Below are positions 51,909 to 61,192 of a stretch of DNA of 64,000 nucleotides, piece after piece. The DNA is from Desulfovibrio sp. UIB00. Its GTDB lineage: Bacteria; Desulfobacterota; Desulfovibrionia; Desulfovibrionales; Desulfovibrionaceae. Both the position numbers and the translations under genes were made by a program. Position 1 is the first letter of the stretch. Each line of letters starts with the position of its first letter. The notes below the pieces were generated by a model. It made no database searches and had not been told where the DNA came from. It worked only from the letters and a program-made list of their open reading frames with translations. The stretch lies in NCBI RefSeq assembly GCF_022508225.1, contig NZ_JAETXJ010000010.1, positions 1 to 64,000 of the forward strand, read 5' to 3'.

Positions 51909-52736
51909 CTACTTGTTGGCATTGGGGAAGAAAAGCTGTTTCCCCTTGAGCATGTACCCGGCGATCTTCTGCTGTGTGGTCGGGGCAACCCACCAGTCTT
52001 CAAACTTCTTGGCAAGGTCGGTCTTGACCTTGGGGCACTGGGCCGGATTGACCGTGATGACGCTGTACTGGTTGAAAAGGGCCTTGTCGCCCTCAACCAC
52101 AATAGCCAGCGGGTTTTTGTCGCCCATCTTGTCGGCAAAGGTGATCCAGGTTCCACGGTCGGTGAGGGCGTATGCCTGCTTTTCGGCAGCCATGTTCAAG
52201 GTAGAGATCATGCCCTGCCCGGCAGAAAAATATTTGGGATCCTTGTCGGGCACAATGTTGCTCTGCTGCCACAGCTTCTGCTCCGCCTTGTGCGTGCCGG
52301 ACTGATCGCCACGGCTCACAAAGCCCGACTTGGTATCCAGAATACGCTTGAGCGCCTCGGCAGTGGTCTGCCCTTTCACGCCAGCGGGGTCAGCCACGGG
52401 GCCAACGATCACAAAGTCATTGTACATGACCTGACGGCGGTCCACGCCATGCCCGGCCTTGACAAATTCAAGCTCAGCCGAAGGCGCATGCACCAGCAAC
52501 ACGTCGGCATCACAATTTTTGGCGATTTCAAGGGCCTTGCCTGTGCCCACGGCAACCCATTTCAGCTCAATGCCGGTTTCCTGCTTGAAGACAGGCTCCA
52601 GATATTCGAGCAGGCCGGAATCCTGCGTACTGGTGGTGGTTGCCATCATGAGAGTATCAGCGGCCAGAACTGGCGCGGCGCAGGCCATGTAGCCAGCAGC
52701 GCAAGCCAGAAGCAGAAAACGGGGAAAACGGAACAT
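51909..52736 (-). CDS. tupA: Tungstate-binding protein TupA
   Basis: The 275-residue exported protein has a signal peptide ending near VLA (residue 25) and the family motif TTTSTQDSGLL directly after it, the oxyanion-binding loop of TupA. ADVLLVHAPSAE and RGDQSGTHKAE are also characteristic. ATG 52736 follows AAAAGGAGTCTGATCC. Upstream on the minus strand TTGCGC (52843-52848) and TATGTC (52820-52825), 17 bases apart, form a possible promoter within the 165-base gap after tunR. Confidence 0.93.
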   Translation of the reverse strand: MFRFPRFLLLACAAGYMACAAPVLAADTLMMATTTSTQDSGLLEYLEPVFKQETGIELKWVAVGTGKALEIAKNCDADVLLVHAPSAELEFVKAGHGVDRRQVMYNDFVIVGPVADPAGVKGQTTAEALKRILDTKSGFVSRGDQSGTHKAEQKLWQQSNIVPDKDPKYFSAGQGMISTLNMAAEKQAYALTDRGTWITFADKMGDKNPLAIVVEGDKALFNQYSVITVNPAQCPKVKTDLAKKFEDWWVAPTTQQKIAGYMLKGKQLFFPNANK

Positions 52737-52901
52737 GGATCAGACTCCTTTTGAAGAGGTAATCTTAAAAGACCAACTCTGTTCAGCGCGACTTTAATCA
52801 CGCTATCATGAAAAAACGGGACATAAAAGATTGCAAAAGGAGGCGCAAAACAGGGAGGCAACAAACCAGCTTCATGCGGGCCGCAGCAATATCAGAAAAA
52901 A

Positions 52902-53909
52902 CTACTCAGCCACCAGCCGAACAGCGCTGGAGGCAAAATGGGCGTACACCTTTTTGCCGTCACGCAGATGCATGGTGTCCAGCGTGCATGTGTCGACAGT
53001 TGCCCGAAGGGTTGTGCCGTCTGACAGACCGACGCAAACAAAGGTTTCCACCATGTCAGAGTGCAGACTTTCCACCACGCCCTTGACGCAGTTGGCAAGA
53101 CTCATGGACGAGTTTTCAAGGCTCAGGACTATGCGTTCCGGGTCTACCCTCACGCTCAGCACCTGATTTTCGTGCACTTCATGCAGGGCGGCTTCTTCCG
53201 GCGTGCAGGCCACTGCGAGCCTGAAATCAGAAAAAGTGGTTATCTCCACATATACCTTGCGCATGCCGGTAAATATGCGGGTAACAATGCCCCAAAAAAG
53301 ATTGGTTCCATCATCGGCCTCGCCGCCGTGGCAGGCACTTGCAGAGGTGCCATTTGCCTGGACCTGCGAGGTGAGCAGCTTACGCGCTTCGCCGTCAGAA
53401 AAGTTCAGGAATGCCAGCAGTTGGTCAGCATCCTGTTGCCCGAGGAATTTGAGCACCAACGGCATGGGCACATGCAGTTCCAGCAACTCAAGCCCGCGTG
53501 AATAACGTATGGCACGTGGCCCAACGCAGGCAGACGGCAGATCCATCAAGCTGCCCACGGCATAAAATTTCTTGCGCAGAAAGCTCTGGTCAAACTGTAA
53601 AAAATCAGGCTCCGCCGCCTGCGGCAGACCAAGAATGCGCCGGATATTGCGCATGGCGCTTACGGGCAGCAATATTTCGCGCGCATTGGAGCCAGAAACA
53701 CGCAGCATGCCCGTGACGGTGTCTATGGATGAACGAAGCTCCAGCCCCAGTACCTCGCCCAGCCGCAAGCCGCCGTAGCGCATCAGTAAAAAAATCAGAT
53801 GCAGACGCGCCCGCATGGTTTTTTGCGTGCGTGTTGCGGCCTCGGCCTCCCACTGCTCCCAGCACAGGGTCAGGCCTTCGAGTTGTTGGCGGGTCAAGTG
53901 ATTGCGCAT
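52902..53909 (-). CDS. tunR: TunR-type tungstate regulator (dead recombinase plus TOBE)
   Basis: The N-terminal half has the fold signature of tyrosine recombinases: box I Arg in RYGGLRLGEVLGL near residue 49 and a box II-like AIRYSRGLELL. The first His of HxxR is replaced and the nucleophile Tyr position reads as Phe (LLAFLNFS), so it should bind but not cut DNA. The C-terminal 130 residues contain TOBE/Mop-like repeats (SLENSSMSLANCVKG ... VYAHFASSAVRLV) that bind oxyanions. This matches TunR, the tungstate-responsive regulator family of sulfate reducers. ATG 53909 is chosen; TTG 53963 is an alternative. It lies upstream of tupABC. Confidence 0.85.
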   Translation of the reverse strand: MRNHLTRQQLEGLTLCWEQWEAEAATRTQKTMRARLHLIFLLMRYGGLRLGEVLGLELRSSIDTVTGMLRVSGSNAREILLPVSAMRNIRRILGLPQAAEPDFLQFDQSFLRKKFYAVGSLMDLPSACVGPRAIRYSRGLELLELHVPMPLVLKFLGQQDADQLLAFLNFSDGEARKLLTSQVQANGTSASACHGGEADDGTNLFWGIVTRIFTGMRKVYVEITTFSDFRLAVACTPEEAALHEVHENQVLSVRVDPERIVLSLENSSMSLANCVKGVVESLHSDMVETFVCVGLSDGTTLRATVDTCTLDTMHLRDGKKVYAHFASSAVRLVAE

Positions 53910-54369
53910 GGTTTTTCTCAACGCCACAGTAGCAGGTTGTGCCGCCGCTGTCAGCTTTCCCAATTCCTCTGTTGCGCTTGCGCCTCAAACGCACTGAAGG
54001 ATGGTGCAAAAATCCGGGAATACGCGTGCCATACCCTACTCATACTACAACTTCAAAGAACCTGCCAAGAGTGCAACATGGAAACAATGAATTTGCAATA
54101 AACACTCATATATTAATGGCATTGAAAACTTCTGGGCCTTCGCCAAGACGCGCCTTGTGCGCTTTAGTGGGCTGGCAAAACACACATTTTACTTTCATTT
54201 GAAATAATGCGAATTCTGCTTTAATCACAGAAACGAGGATCTTTACAAATTCGTCCTCAAAATGCTCAGAAAAAGACCTCTCTGCTTGGCATGAAACTTT
54301 GATATTGTAGCATATTGATTGGAATTTTTTTCGCTTAACGGGTCACGATCAAGCCCTTCGTTCCCCATA
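53910..54369. other. Intergenic stretch upstream of tunR
   Basis: About 460 bases. It should hold the tunR promoter (minus strand). An imperfect sigma-54-like element TGGCAC-N5-TTCC appears on the minus strand near 54030 but misses the conserved GC. No gene is supported. Confidence 0.4.
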
Positions 54370-54414
54370 CAAAAAGCCGCCCCTGATCTTCAGCAAAAAA
54401 GATCAGGGGCGGCT
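54370..54414 (-). terminator. Terminator of outer-membrane protein gene
   Basis: A 16-bp perfect stem, AGCCGCCCCTGATCTT (54375-54390) with its complement at 54399-54414, is followed on the minus strand by TTTTTG. It lies 36 bases after the stop at 54450. Confidence 0.85.
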
Positions 54415-54449
54415 ACCTTCCCTTCAGGCTGTGCCAAAAGAGCTTTTAT

Positions 54450-55271
54450 CTAGAATGTCAGCGCCAACCCCACAACAGGGCCATGCTGAACAGCGTTGAC
54501 CTTGAAGTTATCCCTGCCGCTGCCGGATTCATAGTTCAGCCCAACGGCGCGATAGCCCAGGATGGCGGTGGCATTTTTCCAAAAATTATAGCCCACTACG
54601 CCCATGGCGTCCCACGTGTTGGTTGAGGCAGCCCCAAAGCCGCCCACCCCGCCACGCAAATCCATGAACCAGTGTTTATCCAGATGAATGGTCGTTCGCG
54701 CGCCCACGATCGGGTCTACCCAGCTTCTGTATATGCGGCTGGATGCTTCCAGTTGCTGATATTCCGCGCTCAAGCCCATTTCCATAGTCCAGATTCTCAC
54801 GCCACCCAGAATATCGAAGCTTATCTTGCCGCCATTGTCGTTGAGCGGCACGGTGCCCAAGCGGTAAAATGCAGCAACGTCAGACATTGTGGACGTCATC
54901 TGCCCGTCAAGCGAAACACCCTTACGCGAAGTCTGCTCGCCCATGCGCGCATAATTGACCTCGGCAATCAAGCCCACCTTATCCCGGTAGTACATTTCCA
55001 TGTGGGCCATGGCAGCAAAGTTCAAGTACTTTTCCAACTGCCCAAAGCTGTTTGATACGTGGGTTTCATGTCCCCTGGCCCCCAGGGTGCCGGTAAAGCC
55101 CGTAAGCCAGCCGTATGGAATCAGCACCAGCTTGAAGTCGCTTTGAGCGCTTTCATCCGCCTCTGCCGGGGCAGGCTCGACAGCCAGAGCACCACAGACA
55201 GGCGCACATACCATAAAGACCAAAACTGACAGAGACAAAACCAGTGAGGCCGCACGCTGTTTCATATTCAT
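54450..55271 (-). CDS. Outer-membrane beta-barrel protein, unknown function
   Basis: The 273-residue protein has a signal peptide (cleavage near GALA, residue 30) and alternating hydrophobic/polar strands ending in the aromatic C-terminus LALTF, a BAM targeting signal. Strand count looks like eight to ten. No specific family is recognised. ATG 55271 follows AAGGGAAGCACT. It forms a unit with the Ntn-hydrolase gene 41 bases upstream. Confidence 0.8.
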   Translation of the reverse strand: MNMKQRAASLVLSLSVLVFMVCAPVCGALAVEPAPAEADESAQSDFKLVLIPYGWLTGFTGTLGARGHETHVSNSFGQLEKYLNFAAMAHMEMYYRDKVGLIAEVNYARMGEQTSRKGVSLDGQMTSTMSDVAAFYRLGTVPLNDNGGKISFDILGGVRIWTMEMGLSAEYQQLEASSRIYRSWVDPIVGARTTIHLDKHWFMDLRGGVGGFGAASTNTWDAMGVVGYNFWKNATAILGYRAVGLNYESGSGRDNFKVNAVQHGPVVGLALTF

Positions 55272-55312
55272 AGTGCTTCCCTTTTGTGTACGCTACCAAC
55301 GGCGGCTTGTGG

Positions 55313-56413
55313 CTACGGGGCTGGCTTGGCCGAATCTGTCACGTCCTTGTAATCGGGCTGGGTCATTATGGGAATGACTTTAGGCCCTGAGGCATTTGAC
55401 AGGGCCTTGAGCACATCGACCATCGACCAGTTTTTATTGTAGTAGGTGCGGAAGTAGTAGCGCAGGCGTTCGGTGTCGCCCACCACAGACCAGATGGTCA
55501 TGTCATACTTGTCACCTTCGGGAGTTTTCTGGCGCACGGCCCCCTTGGGAATATCGGCGTTATCAATAAGCGTCATGGCCAGATTCACGCCGGCATCGGG
55601 GCCGCTGACAGGCAGGGCGGTCTGCGTCAGAGCCACAAAGCGCACAAATCGGCTGGGAGGAGTGTAATCACCGGGCAAGCCCAGCATGCCGGAGCCCTGC
55701 CCCGTGGGGTAGATGGAGAAACCTTTCAGATCAAGTTTGGGAACGCCGTTGGCGGAGAGATTCACGTAGTTGGAAAGGTTGATGACCATCCAGTCAAAGG
55801 GCGGCGAATTGGTCATGACTCCCAGAGGGTTGTCATAAACATTAAGGCGGCCTTCCATGTATTCAATAACAATGCAATTCCCCCCGGCGTCGTGCACCAC
55901 GTAATGCATGGGCAGACTGATCGGCACGATCGAGGGAGCTTCGCAAACTCGTATGTTTTTGAGGCCTTCACGCACTTCATCTGCCGTGGCAAAATTGGAA
56001 AGCAGCCAGTTGGCCACTTCAAAATTGGCAATGGTCTTGGTTGAAAAGGCGGGATCATAAGGCTGATACCCGGCATACCCGGAAAAGAACAGCATGCCGA
56101 CTATCAGGCCTTTTTCATTCATGCCATCGCTGACCAGGGGCGGGCCGTAATCACGCATGCCGACAAAGCCATATTTTGACGTCCACGTGGCGCCCTCCTG
56201 CCTGCCATCGGGCAATGTGCCCCTCATGACAGTGCCCTTGGGCATCACGGCAACCTGAGGCTGGTCAGATGTGGAGAACTCCATTGTTCGGGCATAAAAA
56301 ACGTGCCCTTCCGTGGATTTCACCCTGAGGCTGGTGCAGGCCTGCGACTGCATAACCGCACCAACTGTAACCGCCGCCACCAGAGCTAACCCCAATAAGA
56401 TTCTTGGCGCCAT
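55313..56413 (-). CDS. Exported choloylglycine hydrolase/penicillin acylase-like Ntn-hydrolase
   Basis: A 366-residue protein of the linear amide C-N hydrolase (PF02275) family. The signal peptide ends right before Cys26 (QSQA-CTSLRVK), so cleavage would expose the Cys nucleophile as in other Gram-negative penicillin V acylases. YARTMEF, the SDGMNEKGLIVGM loop and VHDAGGNCIVIEY are family features. Substrates of relatives include bile-acid conjugates, penicillin V and acyl-homoserine lactones; which applies here is unknown. The product should be periplasmic. Confidence 0.85.
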   Translation of the reverse strand: MAPRILLGLALVAAVTVGAVMQSQACTSLRVKSTEGHVFYARTMEFSTSDQPQVAVMPKGTVMRGTLPDGRQEGATWTSKYGFVGMRDYGPPLVSDGMNEKGLIVGMLFFSGYAGYQPYDPAFSTKTIANFEVANWLLSNFATADEVREGLKNIRVCEAPSIVPISLPMHYVVHDAGGNCIVIEYMEGRLNVYDNPLGVMTNSPPFDWMVINLSNYVNLSANGVPKLDLKGFSIYPTGQGSGMLGLPGDYTPPSRFVRFVALTQTALPVSGPDAGVNLAMTLIDNADIPKGAVRQKTPEGDKYDMTIWSVVGDTERLRYYFRTYYNKNWSMVDVLKALSNASGPKVIPIMTQPDYKDVTDSAKPAP

Positions 56414-56555
56414 ACCTACCCACCTTGCTGATTATTCATCCTACATGGACAATTGCCCCTCTCCACTTTTGAACTTCACAAACCATTACCGTCAAATTAC
56501 TGCTGCCCGCAAATACGGCAGCGTACATTGCAGATCGCAGCCAGCATACCCGCAC

Positions 56556-58751
56556 TCACTGCGCCTGCTGAGCAAAACTTTTTGCGCACGCGTTCTCGAT
56601 ATCTGTATCGCCGCTGATCTGGCGGATGGCCTGGGCGTAACGCTGATTGCCGCCTTGCATGCCAGCGGCCTGACACAGATACCCCAGAGCCTTGGCGCGG
56701 TCAGTTCTGGCAGCAAGAAGACCAAGATTATAGGCGGCGTCAGACATGGTCGGGGCAAGGCGTAAAGCCTTGAGCAGCATTTGCTCTGCCTCCGCCCGGA
56801 AGCCTCTCTCTGCCAGTATCAGGCCAAGATTATAGGCAATGGCTGCATTGTCGGGATCAATATCGTATGCTTTGCGCAAGGAAGCTTCCGCCCCGGCCAT
56901 GCTGCCCAGACGGGCCAGAGCCATGGCGGAATTAACATGGGCGGCGCTGGCGTCCGGGCGCAGACGCAAAGCGGCCTCATAAGCCGAAAGGGCCGCTGCG
57001 GGTTCGCCCGAGCGCAACAGGTAGTTGCCGCGATTATAACTGCCCGCCCAGTCATCGGCTCTGGCAGAAAAGGATTGCTCCAGTTCCTCTCTGGCCTTGG
57101 CAACAGCTTGTCGCGAGGATTCAGGGATATTCTGGCTCTGCACGCCAGCCAATGCCTCGGCGGCCCGAACCCGCACAAGCCGGGAGGGATCAACGCAAGC
57201 CTTGGCAAGGGCGTTCACGGTGACTGCTTCGCGATTTTCGGCCAGCGAGGCAGCGGCACTGGCGCGGACCAGTTCGGATTCATCGTTCAGGGCAGCGCGA
57301 ACCATCGGCCACTTGGCGCTGTCCAGGCAGGCGCGCAGCAGGCGCAACATGGATGCTGCGTAGACAGCATCCCGCCCCGGCTCCGTCAGGGAGGCAAGCA
57401 TGGCTGGCAATTGGCTGAAATTACGCTGCCGCGCATCCAGAATATGCCGGGCGCGGGCCAGCACAGGGGCCTGATAATCCCTGGGCCGCCATTGGCGCAC
57501 AAGGGCATCTGCCCATGCGGCGTCCTTGTCCGGATGGCAACCAAGGCAGGCGTTTGGCGAGCCAAAACTGGCAGTTGCGGCAGGCGTGGGCGGGCGCATG
57601 GAGTGGTCGCTCCGGCTCATGCGGGCAAAGTCCGTCTTGGGCATATGACATGAAATGCAGCGGGAGCCGGGGCTTTCCGGCTTGTGCCGGGTGTGTTTGT
57701 CCAGCCCGGCCTCCTTGTCCTTATGGCAAGGCAGGCATGCCTGATCTGGATCCTTGGCCTGACGGAAACGCCCGCTGGAGGTATGGCAAAATATGCATTC
57801 CAGTTTACCCGCGCGCACGCAGGGGGCAGAAAGCCATGATGTGAAGGTGAAGTTTTCCCCCAGGTCGCGCCCGTCTGGATAGTAATCCTCATTTTCCAGC
57901 AGGATCAGATCAAAGTGGTCAAAAAAGCGTTCGCCAGGGCGGAATGAATCCGTGATGGGCGACATCTTCGCATGACACGAGGCACAGGAATCGTCGCGCT
58001 GCTGGCGATCCAGATCTTTTTTTATACGGATGATTTTCAGATCCGCAGGCGGCTTTCCCGGTTGCGCGGCAAGGCAAACGTCATTGTGAGCCTGCGACGG
58101 CCCGTGACATGTTTCGCAGTTGATGCCCGGCTCACGCCATGTGGTGCGGTAGCTGTCGCTTGCCGCATCATAATTGGTGGTCAGCTGGCTGACATGGCAG
58201 GCGTGGCAGGAGGTATTGAAGGTGTAGGCGCGGTCGCGCCAGTTGAGGCCCTCGTGCCCGCCAGCCCGAAAGTGGGGGCTGTGCCGCGTTGCACTGTCTG
58301 CAACTGCAAACCACTGGCGACTGCGCACGTCAAAAGCCAGAGGCAGGGTCTGCAAGCGCCCGCGCTCAAGGGTTGTAAGAAAATAATAAACGTTTTTGCC
58401 GCCGAGCACCTGCGCAATGGCGTAGTCGTGTTCGCCGTCCGGGCCCGTCTCGCGCACAAAACCCAGCCCCGGCCCGCAATAGGCGCGGTACACCCGCCCG
58501 CCGGATTCAATGCCCTGATCCTGCGGGGCCAGCTGCGCCCCAACCGTGGCATCTGTATACGGCTGCATGGCCAGCCCGTGACGGGATGTGGACCAGAGGG
58601 AATAAAATTTTTCGTGGCAGCCCTTGCAGCTTTGCGAACCGGCAAATCCCTCGGCGGCATCGGCGGCAAGAGTCGCGTCCGGCCCGCAGACAAGGGCAAG
58701 CCCCAGCAACAGGGCCTGCCCGCATCTGCATATATTCTCCGCTATGTTCAA
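56556..58751 (-). CDS. Octaheme cytochrome c with HEAT-like and TPR repeats
   Basis: The 731-residue exported protein contains eight CxxCH sites (CKGCH, CHACH, CETCH, CASCH, CIFCH, CLPCH, CISCH, CLGCH) between about residues 40 and 405. A helical HEAT-like segment (about 430-560) and three to four TPR units (about 575-700) follow. The cytochrome part resembles the cytochrome c554/DmsE-like family. The start is TTG 58751, only 2 bases after the sulfatase stop, so the genes are coupled. It should act in periplasmic electron transfer, with the TPR part as a docking platform. The partner is unknown. Confidence 0.85.
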   Translation of the reverse strand: MNIAENICRCGQALLLGLALVCGPDATLAADAAEGFAGSQSCKGCHEKFYSLWSTSRHGLAMQPYTDATVGAQLAPQDQGIESGGRVYRAYCGPGLGFVRETGPDGEHDYAIAQVLGGKNVYYFLTTLERGRLQTLPLAFDVRSRQWFAVADSATRHSPHFRAGGHEGLNWRDRAYTFNTSCHACHVSQLTTNYDAASDSYRTTWREPGINCETCHGPSQAHNDVCLAAQPGKPPADLKIIRIKKDLDRQQRDDSCASCHAKMSPITDSFRPGERFFDHFDLILLENEDYYPDGRDLGENFTFTSWLSAPCVRAGKLECIFCHTSSGRFRQAKDPDQACLPCHKDKEAGLDKHTRHKPESPGSRCISCHMPKTDFARMSRSDHSMRPPTPAATASFGSPNACLGCHPDKDAAWADALVRQWRPRDYQAPVLARARHILDARQRNFSQLPAMLASLTEPGRDAVYAASMLRLLRACLDSAKWPMVRAALNDESELVRASAAASLAENREAVTVNALAKACVDPSRLVRVRAAEALAGVQSQNIPESSRQAVAKAREELEQSFSARADDWAGSYNRGNYLLRSGEPAAALSAYEAALRLRPDASAAHVNSAMALARLGSMAGAEASLRKAYDIDPDNAAIAYNLGLILAERGFRAEAEQMLLKALRLAPTMSDAAYNLGLLAARTDRAKALGYLCQAAGMQGGNQRYAQAIRQISGDTDIENACAKSFAQQAQ

Positions 58752-58753
58752 GC

Positions 58754-60436
58754 CTAGTACCCTGGCAGGCGGAAATTGGGCGGATACTTTTGCAACACGC
58801 CACGGTAGCGGCCAAATTCCGAATTGATGACATTCCCCACCGGTATGTGGCGAATACCCACGGAATCGTCTTCCTGCGGATTTGTGTACAGGTTGAACAT
58901 CACAAGGCCGCCGGTTTTTTCAACGATGCCGCCGGTAAAGCCGCCATTGTAACCCTTGCGGGTGATCATGTCGGTGATCTGCACAGCCTTGTGCAACTTG
59001 AACTCGTCAATGCGCACAGCCGCAAAGGTGGTGCCCAGCCAGTACAGGATGCTTCGCCTGTTGGAATTGCCCTTGTCCGCCAGCAGGAAGGAAAGCTGGT
59101 CGATGCCGTCCACATAACGGTCTGGGGGCAGCAGCTTGGCAAGCTCTGCTCCGGGCTTGCCAGCGAGGGAAAGCGCTGTAGGCAAAATGTCCGCAAGGTC
59201 AAAGAGACCTTCTGTCTTGCGGGGGGAGATCACGCCCTTGAAATAGGCAAACGTGGGAACGCGGGTGCCGCCTTCCCAGGTAGTGCCCTTGTATCCACGG
59301 AAAGGCGAACGGCCATAGGGCGAGACTTCACCTTCCGGCCCGTTATCCGAGGTAAAAATAACCAGCGTGTTGTCAATCTGGCCGGAATCCTCAAGGGCCT
59401 TCATCAGGCGGGCGAAGACATCGTCCATCTCAACCATGCAGTCGGAATACGGCGTGCAGGCGCGGGATCTGCCCAGATACTTGTCGCTGGGATAGTTATC
59501 AAAATGACATCCGCGCGTGCCAAAATACAGAAAGAAAGGCTTGGGATTTTTTGCCTGAGCCTTGATGAAATTTTCACCGTAGGTCGTCAGGTCGTCATCC
59601 AGATGCTTGATGCTGTCGAGGTCAATAACCCGCAGATCCTTGCAGCCTTTTTCGCCTTTTTTGCACTGCACTTCGCTGTGGCTGAAGGGGGCGTTTTCAA
59701 AAGCGGCAAAACGGGGGGGATTAAGGGCAATCTCTGGGTTGGCATTGATGTCGCGCCACTCCGTGTATTCGTCAGAAACCGAAAGGAATCCACGAAAATC
59801 GTCAAAGCCGACATTGTTGGGCAGGGAGCCTTCGTTTTCACCCATGTGCCACTTCCCTATGCCCTGGGTCACATAGCCCTGATCGGAAAGCAGTTTTGCA
59901 ATGGTGATGGCCCCGTCCAGACCGCCCGCCTGCCCGTACATGGGCGGGTACTGCAAGCCGTGATGCACCGGAAGCTGCCCGGTCATGATGGTGGCGCGGG
60001 TTGGCGTGCAGCTTGGCTGCGAATACGCGGAGGTCATGATAAGCCCTTCGGAAGCGAATTTGTCCAGCGAGGGAGTATCGTTGCCCACGGCTATGCCGCC
60101 GCCGTTAAAGCCCACATCCATCCAGCCAACGTCATCAAGCACAAAAACCAGGATGTTGGGTTTTTTACCGAACTTTTTTTCCAGAGCAGCCAGTTTTTCC
60201 CGAACGGCCTTGTCCTGATCTGGATGGGGAATGACAGGCTCCAGATTGTCGGCGATTTTAACGCCGGGGACAGTCAGATACTGGTCGGGGTGGGGATACC
60301 CCTTGGCTTGAACGGGGCCTGATGACGTCCCCCTGTCGTTTTGCGCAAGGGAGGTTCCTGAAACAAGCGCCATTGCCCCCAGCTGCATGAGGGTCAGGGC
60401 AGAACACAAACAGATAAAACGCAAGAATTTATCCAT
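58754..60436 (-). CDS. Exported arylsulfatase, Cys-type
   Basis: With ATG 60436 (GGAGGAAGC) the protein has 560 residues and a signal peptide. The sulfatase core PNILVFVLDDVGWMDVGF supplies the metal Asp pair, and SCTPTRATIMTG contains the C-x-P-x-R site where Cys is converted to formylglycine. TSDNGPEG and the late KGTTWEGGTRVP are also typical. Maturation needs an FGE or anSME enzyme that is not in the window. In a sulfate reducer, released sulfate could be respired. It is co-transcribed with the octaheme cytochrome. Confidence 0.92.
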   Translation of the reverse strand: MDKFLRFICLCSALTLMQLGAMALVSGTSLAQNDRGTSSGPVQAKGYPHPDQYLTVPGVKIADNLEPVIPHPDQDKAVREKLAALEKKFGKKPNILVFVLDDVGWMDVGFNGGGIAVGNDTPSLDKFASEGLIMTSAYSQPSCTPTRATIMTGQLPVHHGLQYPPMYGQAGGLDGAITIAKLLSDQGYVTQGIGKWHMGENEGSLPNNVGFDDFRGFLSVSDEYTEWRDINANPEIALNPPRFAAFENAPFSHSEVQCKKGEKGCKDLRVIDLDSIKHLDDDLTTYGENFIKAQAKNPKPFFLYFGTRGCHFDNYPSDKYLGRSRACTPYSDCMVEMDDVFARLMKALEDSGQIDNTLVIFTSDNGPEGEVSPYGRSPFRGYKGTTWEGGTRVPTFAYFKGVISPRKTEGLFDLADILPTALSLAGKPGAELAKLLPPDRYVDGIDQLSFLLADKGNSNRRSILYWLGTTFAAVRIDEFKLHKAVQITDMITRKGYNGGFTGGIVEKTGGLVMFNLYTNPQEDDSVGIRHIPVGNVINSEFGRYRGVLQKYPPNFRLPGY

Positions 60437-61192
60437 GCTTCCTCCGAACAACAGTGCTTAGCTGAAGATGTTCAAAAAAATAGCATTGTAAATACTGCTT
60501 GACTAGATAAAAAATTACTATTTCGCGATATTCGTAACCATAATGATTCTATAACTTTTATTTTTACATCATATTATTATGGCATATTTTCAGTACAAAA
60601 TTGTTATACCGGCTTGAAATATAAAACATTCATGTCCGATCATTTTTACTTTTATATAACCTGTCTACAATATTGTTTTTATGATTTTTATAAACTTCAA
60701 AGAGACACGCGTCACCAACAACAAACTACAAACACGATATATTAATAAAATAAATTTTATCATACATCACCTTTGTGAACCTTGGTCATAACCTTAAGAA
60801 ATAAAAAATATATACATAGAGCAATTAATATATCATCCCACACCATATTTTCTATGCGCGTCAAAGAATGGTACGTGCATGAAACGCTTCTCTCCAGTTA
60901 TGGCATAAGGCCCGAACCAGCAGATACTTGATCAATATTAACCTGTGCGCAGAGCAGCAGCCCCCTTTGCGTGCCTTAAATACCGGTGGATATTTTTACC
61001 CTGCCACCCAAGCCAACAAAAAGTTCCATTATTTTAGATTGTTATATTTTATCTAACTATTTTTATTCAAAAAACATACGGCATCATGTAAACTTGGAGC
61101 CACAGCGAGTAGGTGGTGCCGCACCCCACTGCATGCGGGCAAATCGGCTTCCACTGTACCCGACTGAATTCCTTTCAAATGATGGTGAGATC
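60437..61192. other. Long AT-rich intergenic region
   Basis: 756 bases without a supported gene, markedly more AT-rich than the flanking genes. It must contain divergent promoters for the sulfatase and the GGDEF-EAL genes. A TTG-initiated extension of the downstream frame to 60986 exists but has no ribosome binding site and reads unlike coding DNA. No clear riboswitch or repeat is seen. Confidence 0.45.

Noticed and set aside
54010..54050. Sigma-54 promoter before tunR
   Set aside because: TGGCAC is followed by TTCC instead of TTGC at the right spacing; the -12 element is not matched.
58586..60322. 578-codon plus-strand frame
   Set aside because: Antisense shadow of the sulfatase gene, which has all catalytic motifs on the minus strand.
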